From positions 15,314,001-15,378,000 of the forward strand of contig NC_133296.1 in assembly GCF_005239225.2 (NCBI RefSeq): DNA of 64,000 bases. The letters are read 5' to 3'. Within the stretch, counting starts at the first letter, position 1. The number at the start of each line of letters is the position of its first letter. Source of the DNA: Populus alba. Its lineage: Eukaryota; Streptophyta; Magnoliopsida; Malpighiales; Salicaceae. The notes under the pieces were generated by a model. That model searched no databases. It saw only the letters and a list, made by a program, of their open reading frames with translations, and was not told the DNA's origin. Positions 1 to 12,400 of the stretch are shown here, piece by piece. The translations under genes and the position numbers were made by a program.

Positions 1-2992
1 TAGGTGGGGCATGGTATTCATCCCAAAATGTTTTGAAAGAAATATAAGACACATAATGCGTTGTTTGATATTGCTCAATTTTCAACCGCTATGGGGGTTG
101 AAAAATTAAAACTAAAGTTTTTTTTTAAAAAAACTTATCATAACTAAAAATACCTAGAAAACATACCAAGTAATTTGATAAATCTGTTTATGGCCTAAAA
201 AAACCATTTCAAAACTCGAAAATCAATCCAAAACCAAAACTTTTACCGAACTCATGTATGTTTTTCTAAGCAATTTCAAGTTAACAAAAAAAAAAAACAC
301 TTAATGTGAACTCTCGTCGTCAAATGAAACAATTTGACATAATTATTAACCCATTTTTTGGTTGAAATGGTTGTCAACATAAATTTTTTTCTCTAGTGCT
401 GGATTCCATTGACTTTCTGTCATCTCTCTCTAACACTAGAAATTAAAAAAATAAAAAAAATAAAGTTTTGAATTAAAATTGATCTTCCCTCATATTTTGG
501 AAACTAAGGGACCAAAATTTATAATTTGAAAAGTCTGGAAACTATAATAAATATTTCACCCAAACTATGTCAAAGTCATTTGTCCCCCCAATATTTTCAC
601 TTTAATCCCCGTATTTCAATGTCACCCTTCACCAAGAAATTGACCTGCAATTTGGTCTAGTAAGGGCCACAGGAGAGAAAAAGGCATTGTGAACAATCCG
701 CCTATTATGCCATGTAAGGGATCCACAATTCATTTTGCATAGTGGATTCTCCACCCCCCATAAATATACTTATAATATTTACTTGCATTTCTATCTTAAT
801 TTATTAAATCTAGTATGGCTCCATGATACGGTTAAAAATCATAATTATAAGTTGGATAAATTAATTTGAGTTGATTTTGATAAATTCAAAATAGTATTCT
901 TTCAATATATTTTTTTTTAAATTAAATAGATATTTTTTAAAAAAAGAAAAAGTCAAACTAAACTTTAAATAATCATCAGTCTTAAATCATTAGATTAATC
1001 TAATAAATTCTCATTTAATTTAATTTTAAACTGTCTATATCAACCAAGTTAATTTGCATCGAATTTAAAAAAACTTCTTTGGTCCCCTTTTATTCCTTCC
1101 TCCGTCAAAGGTTTTGTTACCGGGATTACACCTCTTTAAGTATTTGTTTTGTACCCTCTAATGTTTTTGTCGGCCATTCAGACAAGATAAGGATTTGGCT
1201 TGTGTTCACTGGATAATATTCAGTCAGAATTCTTTGCTGGTATTGCTATCTAATTTTCACCTATATTTTTGATAATTTTTTAGAAAAAAACCAAAAATAA
1301 CAAAAAAAATAATGAAAAATCATCAAACCAACGCCTGGTGACATGAAACACGTTGATCCAATGTTGACTGTGTGTCTTAATGACTAATGATCCATTTATT
1401 TTTACTCTGATAAAAAAAAATACAGTATATTTGCTTGTGGTAATCTATCATTATTCTTTATTAGTTTACAGATTTTAAACTATTTACTGCAAAATATAAG
1501 ATTTTTCAATATATTTTTCTGTTTTTTCTGGTTAAAATTAAGTATAGTACACTATGATTATTCAACTTGACTTATGTCTTGTTTTTCTTTTTTTGTGTTC
1601 TAAAAATATTTTTTTTAAAAATTAAAAAAATAATATTTATTTATTTTTGTTTCAAATTAATATTTTTTTAGTATTTTTAAATCATTTTGATGCACTAATA
1701 TAAAAAATAATTTTAAAAAAATAAAAAATATATTATTTTAATATATTTTTGAGTGAAAAATATTTTTTGAAGCTACACCAATGATACTCCCAATTAAACT
1801 ATTAGTCCAATAAACTAATTCAGACTTATCCTCTAGCTTGGGATTGATATATTTTAAAATATTATATGATTTGTCCTGATTAGCTTGGTGAATCAATTTG
1901 TGATTTAGTAAAATATCAAGAATTGTTTTTAAAATAATATAATTTTAATTTTTTTTAAAAAATTAATAATTCAAGTCAAATTAAATTAATTCAATGAATC
2001 TGTAATATGTGACTTTGACTAGCTAAAAGTTTAATAACCAATTGTTTCTAATGACCTCAAGCGGTGCTCATCGGATAAGTTATAATTGTTGTTTAATAAG
2101 TAGATTTTAATATATGTTTGTGAATATGAACAAGTTGACCTGATAAATTAAGAGTTATAATTGATTATTTTTTATACAAAATACAATTTGATTTTTTTTA
2201 ATAAAACAAACATTATATATATATATATATATATATATATAATCAAACCTAATACCAAACACCATAAAAAATCTTTACTTTTGTTATTCTAACTGGGTTT
2301 GATCAAGAAAGTTCAAAAAGTCTCCCCTTTTATTTTCTCAAAGCTTGACTTAGAATTGCAACTAAAAATAAATTTGGTTATTCATATATTATTTCTGGTT
2401 GAAATCGAAGATAATGCAGGAGTTTGAAAATATAAATATTATGGTATATGTTTATAGGAATTATTCTTGTATTTGAGTAATATGAAGTCCATATTTTGCA
2501 CTTGGTTAATAATTCATAATAAAAATAACAGAAGAGAAAAAAATACGTTTGTATTTAAAATAATTTTTGAGTGAATTCAAATATTTTTAAAATATAAAAT
2601 ATAAAGAAACGCGTATTTTTTATATTACTATTTTCGTATCCTCTATTTCTAAACAATAACAAAGTAATAAAATCATATATAAGAAGTTAATCTTGATCAT
2701 ACCTAAAGAAAAAAAGCTGAAACAAGAAGGAAAAAAAAAAAAGGGATCGTGAAATTTTTAATTTCTTCACAAGTAATACCCAATATTCCCTCCATCTTTT
2801 TAGAAGGTGTGCGGAAACAAAAATGTACATGTGTTATGCTATCATTGCATAAGGCCAAGTGATTGCATTCGTCTGTCTCCCAATCACTCTCTATGGATAA
2901 TTAGCAGACACTGTTCAGTGCCGTGTCTGAGTGTCAGCTCTCTTCTCTCTCAAGAGTCAAGACCCTCTTGAATTTGAGATATTTTTCAGGAA
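1..2992. other. AT-rich intergenic region upstream of NDB1-like gene
   Basis: No coding region is supported here. The stretch is dominated by A/T runs, with a (TA)n tract near 2214-2242. About 1570-1790 resembles the degenerate AT-rich MITE-like sequence that recurs in the window (poly-T and poly-A arms around a core reading roughly 'cattttgatgcactaatat'). The last few hundred bases must hold the promoter and 5' UTR of the NDB1-like gene, but I see no convincing TATA box. Confidence 0.6.
2214..2242. repeat. (TA)n microsatellite
   Basis: An uninterrupted alternating T/A tract of about 29 bases in intergenic DNA. Confidence 0.9.
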
Positions 2993-5900
2993 ATGACGAT
3001 TATGTCCTTCATCAACAGAGCTTCAAGAGCTCTCCATGGCAATCCTGCTTCCTCTAAGCTTCTTGTCCTCTTCACTCTCAGGTTGGTTATGTACTTTTTT
3101 TTCTAGTGATTCTTTTCTTCTCTTACTTTCTTCAAATAAAAGTTAAAAAACGTGAATTTTTAAAGATCTCTTTAGTTATTTTAGTAGCTTTTATTAAACA
3201 GACAGATCCTTTCAAGGTGTTCACTTGGAATGTGTGAAAGCAACACTGTTTATCTTTTTGGTTGATGAGAAAAAGCATAAAGTTTATATATTTTATAAAA
3301 AAGGGAAAAAAGTTGCAATTTGGGTTCATTCTTTTTTCTTAAAGAAAACTAGATTACTTAGCAAACAAAAGGGTCTCGAATCTTTGAATTTCTCCTTCTT
3401 TTAACGGGTTTGATTTTCTAAAGGTCAATCTTTTTTGTCCCTTTTGATTTATGATCTTAACATAGCTATGTTGTTGTTGAATGTAGTTTCTTGGTGTCAA
3501 TGTAAGTTATTTATTTGATTGTTACCTTTTTTTTCTGGATTTGATTAGTGAGGTTTTTTAGTGTGACAGGAACCAAGGAAGGAGCTTGATGTGGGGTTTA
3601 TCGATCAAAATGGAAAATTTTAGATGCATTAGTATAATTTGTGACCTTTGCCCTCTCTGAAGCAAGTGAAATTCATGATGTTGTAATGTGAAAGGAAGTC
3701 AATGGGTTTGAAACATCAAACTTGACTGAATATTTATGTGTGAGAATTCGTTTTATATGTTGAATTGATAGCAATGTATCATGTTTTTACAGAGTTTTGG
3801 AACTAAATTTGCAAAATGCTACATTCCCAGAATTGAGTGCTTCCATGGTATCAGTAGCTACATTTCACAAAATGTAGCATTTAGGATGCCCAATGGTGCC
3901 CTTAACAAATGATTTTAACAGAATACGGCACCAAGTGAAAGCTAACAATATGATTTGTCAATTTTTTGACACGCACACGCACACATATAGGATAAATGAT
4001 ATTGTCAAATTAGGTTGAACAATCTTATACTAGTAAACTGCCATTGTTTATAGTTGATTTGTTTTTTGTTTTGAACTTGGCCTCATTCTAGTTGAATGAC
4101 GCCTACCATGTTTGAACCTAGTTCTCCGAATAGCTTATCATTTTCTTTACCTATTCTAAAGCGGGAGACTAGCAGTTAAGGTCCCTGAAAAGATAATTTT
4201 CTGGATTCATTACAAGTTTTTTCTTCTGCTTTAATCCACATAGATTTTGCATAAACTATGAACTTACAAATTCACGAATTCTACCAGTCATTCTCTAATA
4301 AATATGTCTGCTATCTTGAGGTCTATTACAGTAGTGGAGGTCTGGTGGCATATGCTGATTCGCAATCAGAAACGGCTGCGCCTGCTGCTGAGCTTAATCA
4401 GAATGAGTGTAAGAAGAAGAGAGTGGTGGTTCTGGGAACAGGGTGGGCGGGTACTAGTTTCCTTAAAGATCTGGATGTTTCTTCATATGACGTTCAGGTT
4501 GTTTCACCCCGCAATTATTTTGCTTTCACTCCTCTGTTGCCTAGTGTGACCTGTGGTACAGTTGAAGCTCGGAGCATTGTAGAGCCAGTGAGGAATATTA
4601 TAAAGAAGGTAAAGGAAGATAACAAGAACCCATATTTAATCATGTGATAAATTTTTAGCGATTTCATAGGTGCACACACTCACACAAAAATACCTCATAC
4701 TCACATTCATGAATATAAACATATGACTGCAGTTTGTACAGATCACTATGTTTTCATGTTTATTTTCTTATAAAATTTCCATTTTATTCTGATAGAGAAA
4801 TGGGGAAATTCAATTTTTCGAGGCAGAATGTGTCAAGATTGATGCTGCAAAAAACAAGGTTTTCTGTAAGTCTCATTTTGAGAACAACGTGATTGGTGCT
4901 GAAGATTTTTCCCTGGAATATGACTACTTGGTGGTAGCGATTGGAGCCCAAGTAAACACTTTTAACACCCCTGGTGTCATGGAGAACTGCCATTTTCTGA
5001 AGGTAGGGTCATTTTAATTATATAGGGTGAAGTTAGGTAATACTGTGATCCTCATATAATATCTACTACTCAGCAATCTTCCACGAGGTTTTGGGCTTTT
5101 CTTTCTATAAAGGGAGAAACTGACCTTTTCAGGAATTGGAGGATGCACAGAAGCTCCGCAGAAGTGTGATTGATTGTTTTGAAAAGGCTTCCATCCCTGG
5201 CCTGACTGAAGAAGAGCGAAGAACTAACCTTCATTTTGTAGTTGTTGGAGGGGGTCCCACTGGAGTGGAGTTTGCTGCCGAGCTGCATGACTTTATCCAG
5301 GAAGATTTAGTCAATGTCTATCCTATGGTTAAAGATCTAGTGAAAATAACCTTGATCCAGTCTGGAGATCATATTTTAAACATGTAAGGTTTTAGCTTTC
5401 ACAATCTTCATTTATAATGCTTCTGAGCATAAGTCACTGGAATGCCAAACTATCAGTTCTGGTGAGATGTTCTCATATTCATCATCATTGTGCCACTGGA
5501 ACTATTACTGCATATAACTGGCCTCATGTTCCTTATAAAGAATTATGTTTATTGCTGATATGATGGCTTCATCTTTGCTTATAAAATGCATCTCAGCAAA
5601 TGGGCAAGAAGAAAATTTGAAAACTAAGCAGCTACTATACTCTGCCTTTGTAGGTTTGATGAGAGAATTAGTACATTTGCTGAGAAGAAGTTTCAAAGAG
5701 ATTGTATTGAAGTTCAGACAGGATGTAGAGTTCTCAGTGTTTCTGATAAAGAAATTACCATGAAGGTCAAATCCAAGGGTGAGGTTACATCTATACCACA
5801 TGGATTGGTAGTATGGTCTACTGGTATCAGCACTCGCCCAGTTGTGAAGGACTTCATGGAGCAAATTGGGCAGGTTCGTTGCATATAGCAGATTCTAACT

Positions 5901-8055
5901 CTATTATGACAATGCTCGCTTATGAATGAAGGTTATTCTACCGAGTCACTTAAGATCCAAGTTTTTAAATATGTAGAGTGGCATCAAGCTCATGCTGTTA
6001 CTTTGAGATTTTCAGAGTTGTCAGACTACATGGTTGTTCTTACTCTATTAATTACACTTTAAACTTTGTGTCATATGCAGGCTAACAGACGTGTTCTTGC
6101 AACTAATGAATGGCTGCGAGTAAAGGAATGTGAAAATGTATATGCACTTGGTGATTGCGCCACAATAGATCAGCGTAAGATCATGGTAGGTGAATCCTTT
6201 AGCCTGTCAATTTAATTCTTAAGAGATGCCTAGTTTATTTATCTTGGGGACATTTTGCATCGTGAAATGCTTTAATAGTTTTAGATTCAGCCTATACATC
6301 CTGGGATTTGTTCTTTGTTTTTTCTGTTAATTGAGTTTGATAACCTAAATCATGGAAAACTTGCATCAGAATAGAGTGCAGATGGCAAAATGTTAGGATT
6401 AGGTGCGCATGTTTATATAAACAAGAGACCTTTGCTTCTTTGAAATACAGAAAATAAGCAGAGATAGCAACAAGTTGTGCTTCTCTGATCTCCAATATAT
6501 GCAATTCTTTTGCTGGAATGTTGAGTCTCTTTATGAAGTTTGTGCACTGAACTTTTTTTCTACTATTTTTTATGATATTACATATTCCAGAAAGAGATGC
6601 TGTATCTTTTGAATTATATGTATCTGTGGGATTAATTTGGAAAAACAATAGGGATATGCAAGAACAAACAATTTTTATTGGAAACATTCCTCTAATGAAT
6701 TCCTTGGGAACTTCTTTAGTAAATGGAACTTACAGAATTGTGATCAATCAAATTAACTGTTGGACTCCCAAATAAGCCTTTGCATTAGAATACCATATGT
6801 AGATCACGTTAATTATTGAATACTGGTGTTTTGTTGCTGAATAAGGGAGGCGTGCCAATGTTTTTAATACTTCTCATTTTTAAAGAGACATTGAAATACT
6901 TGAATCGCCTTTCATGGACAAACTGAATGCCTTTATCAGCTTTGTTTTTTGGTCTTCACTATCAATTCATTTACCTTTTTAGTTCCTCATCCATTTCATG
7001 TTTGCTTCAAATTCTTGGTTTTTATATAATTGTATAAATTTGTGAAATTTTGGACAAGATTTGAATATGATGCAATGCCATCGTGCTTTAGGAGGATATT
7101 GCTTCCATATTTAAAGCTGCAGACAAAGACAATTCTGGTACCTTGACTGTTCAAGAATTCCAAGATGTGGTAGATGATATCCTCGTAAGGTATCCCCAAC
7201 TGGAACTCTATTTGAAGAACATGCGTCTGAGAGATGTGAAAGATTTGATGAAAGATCCCGAGGGAAAAGACATAAAAGAAGTTGATATTGAAGGTTTTAA
7301 ACTAGCCCTCGCTCAAGTGGATTCACAGGCCAAAAGCCTGCCTGCAACTGCACAGGTATTTTTCTTGCATCTACTATTGTACGTTTTGATGCCAGTCTTA
7401 ACTTTTTTTTTCCCCCTCTTCAAAATATGATACAAGAATTTCTGTACATACCTTTTTTTTTCAGGTTGCTGCTCAACAAGGTGCTTATCTTTCTAGGTGT
7501 TTCAATCGTAGAGAACATTGCAAAGATAATCCTGAAGGTCCTCGGCGTTTTGTAGGTTCTGGGCGTCATGCATTCGTTCCATTTCGGTATGCTATCTGTC
7601 TTTGAAGTGCTCATCTTTTTTCCTATTGAACTGTTATAATATCTATATAAGAACATTATGAACCAGTTTTTGTTATACTTGTATCAAGCCTCCTTTCCAT
7701 CTTCATGTTTCTAACTTCCAAGATGCTGACATTTTGGAATGCAAGGTACAAGCATCTTGGGCAGTTTGCTCCTTTGGGAGGAGAGCAGGCTGCCGCTGAA
7801 CTGCCTGGAGACTGGGTTTCCATTGGTCGCAGCACACAGTGGCTCTGGTATTCTGTATATGCCAGGTGATTATCAGCTACTTTTAGAGTTCAAGATTTGC
7901 TAGCTCTTTGAGTGAGCATTTAGTCTCCACATTCATGAATTTGACCGCAACCTTTTCTTTCATTCAGCAAACAAGTGAGCTGGCGAACAAGGGTGCTGTT
8001 GGTATCTGATTGGACTCGGAGATTCGTTTTTGGAAGAGATTCAAGCCGTATTTGA
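2993..8055 (+). CDS. NDB1: External alternative NAD(P)H dehydrogenase, NDB1-like (10 coding exons, 580 aa)
   Basis: Type II NAD(P)H:ubiquinone oxidoreductase, known in this family to sit on the outer face of the inner mitochondrial membrane and pass electrons from cytosolic NAD(P)H to ubiquinone without pumping protons. Coding exons: 2993-3081, 4332-4608, 4796-5002, 5133-5383, 5654-5873, 6081-6185, 7092-7355, 7465-7586, 7746-7865, 7968-8055; all GT-AG and phase-consistent. FAD-binding GTGWAG is at residues 65-70 and the second Rossmann motif GGGPTG at 230-235. The second fold ends in LIQSGDH with Gln267, the residue type associated with NADPH use. An inserted EF-hand loop (about 394-405, [12 protein letters not shown]) has canonical Ca-binding positions. 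The C-terminus is SRI, a weak PTS1-like tripeptide. It lies 1.4 kb upstream of an NDB2-like gene on the same strand. Assignment to NDB1 rests on the Gln and on recalled similarity to the Arabidopsis protein. Confidence 0.93.
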
Positions 8056-9467
8056 GACAACAAATGGCGCTTTCTATAAACTATCCCAAAGTCACTGGTT
8101 TTCCCACAACTCAATCGCAGCATTTGCACCTACCGTGCATAAATATAGATGATTTCCTTTTTTCCCTTTCAAATTTGTGTCTGTACTCTCCTTTGGTATG
8201 TAAAATAGATACACTGTTACCATTTACTAGTTTACCAGGTGTGAAATAGCATGGAGAGCAACAAATTTCTTGGTAACCTGGTGCTGTATATGGCTGACAA
8301 GTATTCTTTCTTGTATGGAAGTCTTTCGTTGATTTACACGACCATGTAAAAATGCTCATGCTCCCGCAAAGAAGTTCCAAACTTTACAAGGCTTAGACTA
8401 GTATTTTCTTGAAGTCTTCAGTTTTGTGTCATGACGTTGCTTGTCCAAGGCTGCTGCTATACCTTTGAATTATCTAGTGTTCTGAAACCACCCGAGGCTT
8501 GGACCCAGCCAGGTTTCTAAACCATGCATGTAGTTTTATCTTGTGAGCAAGATCCAAGTAGTTTCTTCAAATGATGTTTTATTTTTTTTTTAAATAATAT
8601 TGTTTTGAACAAAAATTAAATTTTTTTTTATGAATTAACCTACTAACTCGAAACTAGGCTTTAGACCGGGATGGTTTTTAGAACACCTTTGAAATCACCT
8701 TAAAAAGATAAAAATTAAGGGTTGGATATATGGGATCATGGGGTGAGATCTTTGGGGAATGATATGGGAAATAATATTAGTCATCTGATGTACATTAAAA
8801 AGAGTGCTTGGCATTTTGAAATGAGATAAATTAGGATCTGGTCAAATGCCTGCTGGTAATTCCTCTGTGGTGAGGCCATGGTGGTATATAATGTGTCTAA
8901 AATTAAAAAGGCTTGCAACAAGGAGATCCTGTTTTCTTGCTAAAAGAGTATCAAAATTAAAAAAAAATTCTTTCTAAAATTACCATAAACTTAAATATTA
9001 GTAACATTTTTGTCAATAATATTAAATACCATGTGGTTGGCAAGCAAGTATGCTCCTCACTTTGTGGATAAAGGTTCTATTCCAAAATTGTAATGGGATA
9101 ATACATTTTCTTTTCCATTTTCTAGTTTCATGATAGATAATTTTTGCGGAAACAGAGACATACAATTTTTACGTCTAAGTTGGTACGAGGATTTCCTAGA
9201 ATCAACCGAGATGAAAAACAAAAAAAAATATTAAAAACATATGTAACCACTCTTAAAAAAGGGGACCAAACTGTTAGCTAGAGGAAGGTATGGTTCTGTG
9301 ACAGTGACACAGAAACGCCACGTATTAATAGCTCCAAATTTTTGATCCGTTAACTCCTCATTAGAATCTGCTCTTGGATTTATTCTTCCTTTGCAACAGA
9401 AAAACAAGATTGAAAGAACTGTTTCATTAGTTTTTGTTTAGAGAGGCAACAAAAGTTTGGTTTTACA
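8056..9467. other. NDB1-like 3' UTR and spacer to next NDB gene
   Basis: The first few hundred bases are probably 3' UTR. Poly-T/poly-A runs around 8580-8640 mark the change to AT-rich spacer. About 9290-9467 should contain the promoter and 5' UTR of the downstream NDB2-like gene. No other coding region is supported. Confidence 0.5.
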
Positions 9468-12400
9468 ATGAGAGGGTACTATACATTCTTTGAGAGAGCT
9501 CTTCGAGCTTTTAATGATCACTCTACAGTGTCTAAGCTTCTTGTCATCTCCTCTGTCAGGTTATCATCTGGGCTACCTTTTCTTAACTTTTTTTCCTATC
9601 TGTTTTTGTTTTGTTCTCTTTGATCTTGTTGAGTTTTGATCTAAGAGATGTGTTTCTGGAGAGTTATTGACCGTAGTATGTGGTTGTTCCCTTAACAAGG
9701 CATATCTATGGCTGGAAAAGTAATGGAAAGAAAAGAAAAAGGAGCAGAACATTGCATAATTATCATAAAAGAAGTAAGCTAGGAAAATAGATGGAATTTA
9801 TGGATGAATCTTACTATAGAGTATGTTATGTCAAAGAACCATCTCAACCCAATAGCTTAAACTGTTAGGCGAGATTCGAACTCGTGACCGTTTGGTCATT
9901 AAAGCTCTGATACTATGTCAAAGAACCATCTCAACCCAATAACTTAAACTGTTAGATGAGGTTCCAAGATATGATTTATATTATTCTCTAACATGTTACA
10001 AAATGAATATGGTTTTTCTTCTCCTTTTTCTTTCACATGCTTCATGGTCTTTTAACAATAATTTGGAGACTTTGCATAAATAATGACTCTTTGTTCATGT
10101 GTTCTTCAATTTGACTTGCTAGTGGTGGAGGTCTACTGGCATTTTCTGATGCCAACGCATTCCAAAGTTATGCTGAAGGAGATGGCAAGAAAAAGAAGGT
10201 GGTGGTTCTTGGAACTGGTTGGGCTGGCGTCAGTTTTTTGAAAAACTTGAAGAGTTCTTCATATGATGTTCATATAGTTTCGCCGCGTAACTATTTTGCG
10301 TTTACTCCATTGTTACCAAGTGTTACAAATGGAACAGTCGAAGGACGCAGCATTGTTGAACCAATTCGCAATATTGCAAGGAAGGTATGAAAATGTAAAT
10401 CATAGAGTAGTGTACTTGCTGTTGCCTTGGAATCTTGTGCATTTACTTCATTCAGAATTACATGAATTAAGGTGAAATATTAATGTTGAAGACTTCTTTT
10501 AATGTCTAGAATTCGCAGCATGAAAGAGTCGAAGAGGAGCAATTATAAGAATTGTGATGATCTTATTAACATGGCTTAAATGCTGCTTTGGAGCTGCATC
10601 CATGTGTTGGAAAATGGAAAACAACATATACATAACGTTATTTCTGTATCTTGCAGAAACCATTTGGAGTTGGATTCAAGGAGGCTGAATGTTATAAGAT
10701 TGATCCAGTACAGAAGAAAATTTATTGCAGAAGTACTGATCAAGGCAACACTTTAGGAGGGACTGAAGAATTCACAATGGATTATGATGTCTTGATTGTG
10801 GCCATGGGAGCTAAATCAAATACTTTCAACACCCCAGGTGTTGAGGAACATGCTCACTTCTTGAAGGTAAATTGAACATCATGATGAGTTCATATGACTT
10901 GGTAGCTATGCGTAGAATTTTTCACCTTCTGAGCATTATGTTAAAACAATTAGATAATTAAAATTATTTTGTCCTAACCTAAACTTGCCGAGTTCATCAT
11001 GCAGGAAATTGAAGATGCTCAGAACATCCGTAGGTCAATAATTGATTGTTATGAACGTGCAAGCCTTCCGAGTATAAGCGAAGAAGAGAGGAAGCGCATT
11101 ATGCATTTTGTAGTTGTCGGTGGTGGCCCATCTGGTGTGGAATATGCTGCAGAACTTCATGACTTTGCACATGATGATTTAGCTAAACTATATCCTTCAA
11201 TCAAAGATTACCTGAGAATTACACTTCTTGAGGCAGGCGATCACATTTTGAACATGTAAGGCAGATCACTTCAGAAAGAAATTAGTCGGTGGGGTCTAAG
11301 GCATGATTATGGTTATATTTTCTAAGTTTGTCGATGACAATCACAGTCAGTTGGTAATATCTCTTGCTGTGTTTATACCTGTTTAATGGTTCTTGAATAC
11401 ACATTTTGAACATGAAAGGCAGATCGCTTCAGTAAGAAATTAGTCTGGTAGGGTCTAAAGCATGATTGTGGTTATCTTTTCTGCGTTTTTCCATGACAAT
11501 CACTATCAGTTGGTAATATCTCTCGCTTTGTTTATACCTGTTTAAAGGTCCTTGAATATGGAAGATGGATACACCATTTCCTGCAGGAATCTGGTCTTGG
11601 CCTTTTGTTGTAGGTTTCAATCCAACTCCATTTTGTTGAAAGTAATTGGAATAATTACGTGCAGCATTTTTGTACACTATATCATAGCTAATGAAATCTA
11701 GACACACAGACGACCGGAATCGATTAGTTTGGTACTCGAAATGCGGATAAAGAGGTGTTGTACATCTCTGAATATATCATATCCAAGAAAAGAAGGTTCA
11801 GCTGTCAAATGGTGATTTTTGAAATTAAGAATCAATTAACATCTGAGCCTTTGCTTACTTGTTTCTTACAGGTTTGACAGCAGAATTACTAAATTTGCTA
11901 CTGAGAAGTTCGAGAGAGATGGAATTGATGTAAAGACAGGTTCAATGGTCATAAAAGTTTCCGACAAGCATATCTCTACTAGAGAGATTAAAACTGGCCA
12001 GACTGTTTCAATACCTTATGGAATGGTTCTCTGGTCAACCGGCATTGCAACTCGTCCTGTCATTATGGATTTTATGAAGCAAATTGGTCAGGTCTGTTTC
12101 CTCACAACCATTTACATCTCCATATTTCCCTACACTTCACAGCAATGCGTGATAGGATATTCCATTAGGGTTAAATTTCTTTGATCTCAGGGTAACAGGC
12201 GTGTTTTAGCTACTGATGAGTGGCTGAGGGTTGAAGGGTGTGATGGTGTGTATGCTCTTGGTGACTGTGCCACGATAAATCAACGGAAAGTCATGGTAAA
12301 TGAATTTAGACATATAACATCTCTTTGCTATAGGATACGAGGCCTTTCAGTTTTTCTATGTTCTAACCAGCACTTAGCTCTTTCTATCGACAATTTTCAT

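Noticed and set aside
9860..9915. tRNA gene suggested by GAGTTCGAATCTC
   Set aside because: There is no A box at the right distance and no cloverleaf. The context fits the leader of a TRIM-like element next to a primer-binding site.
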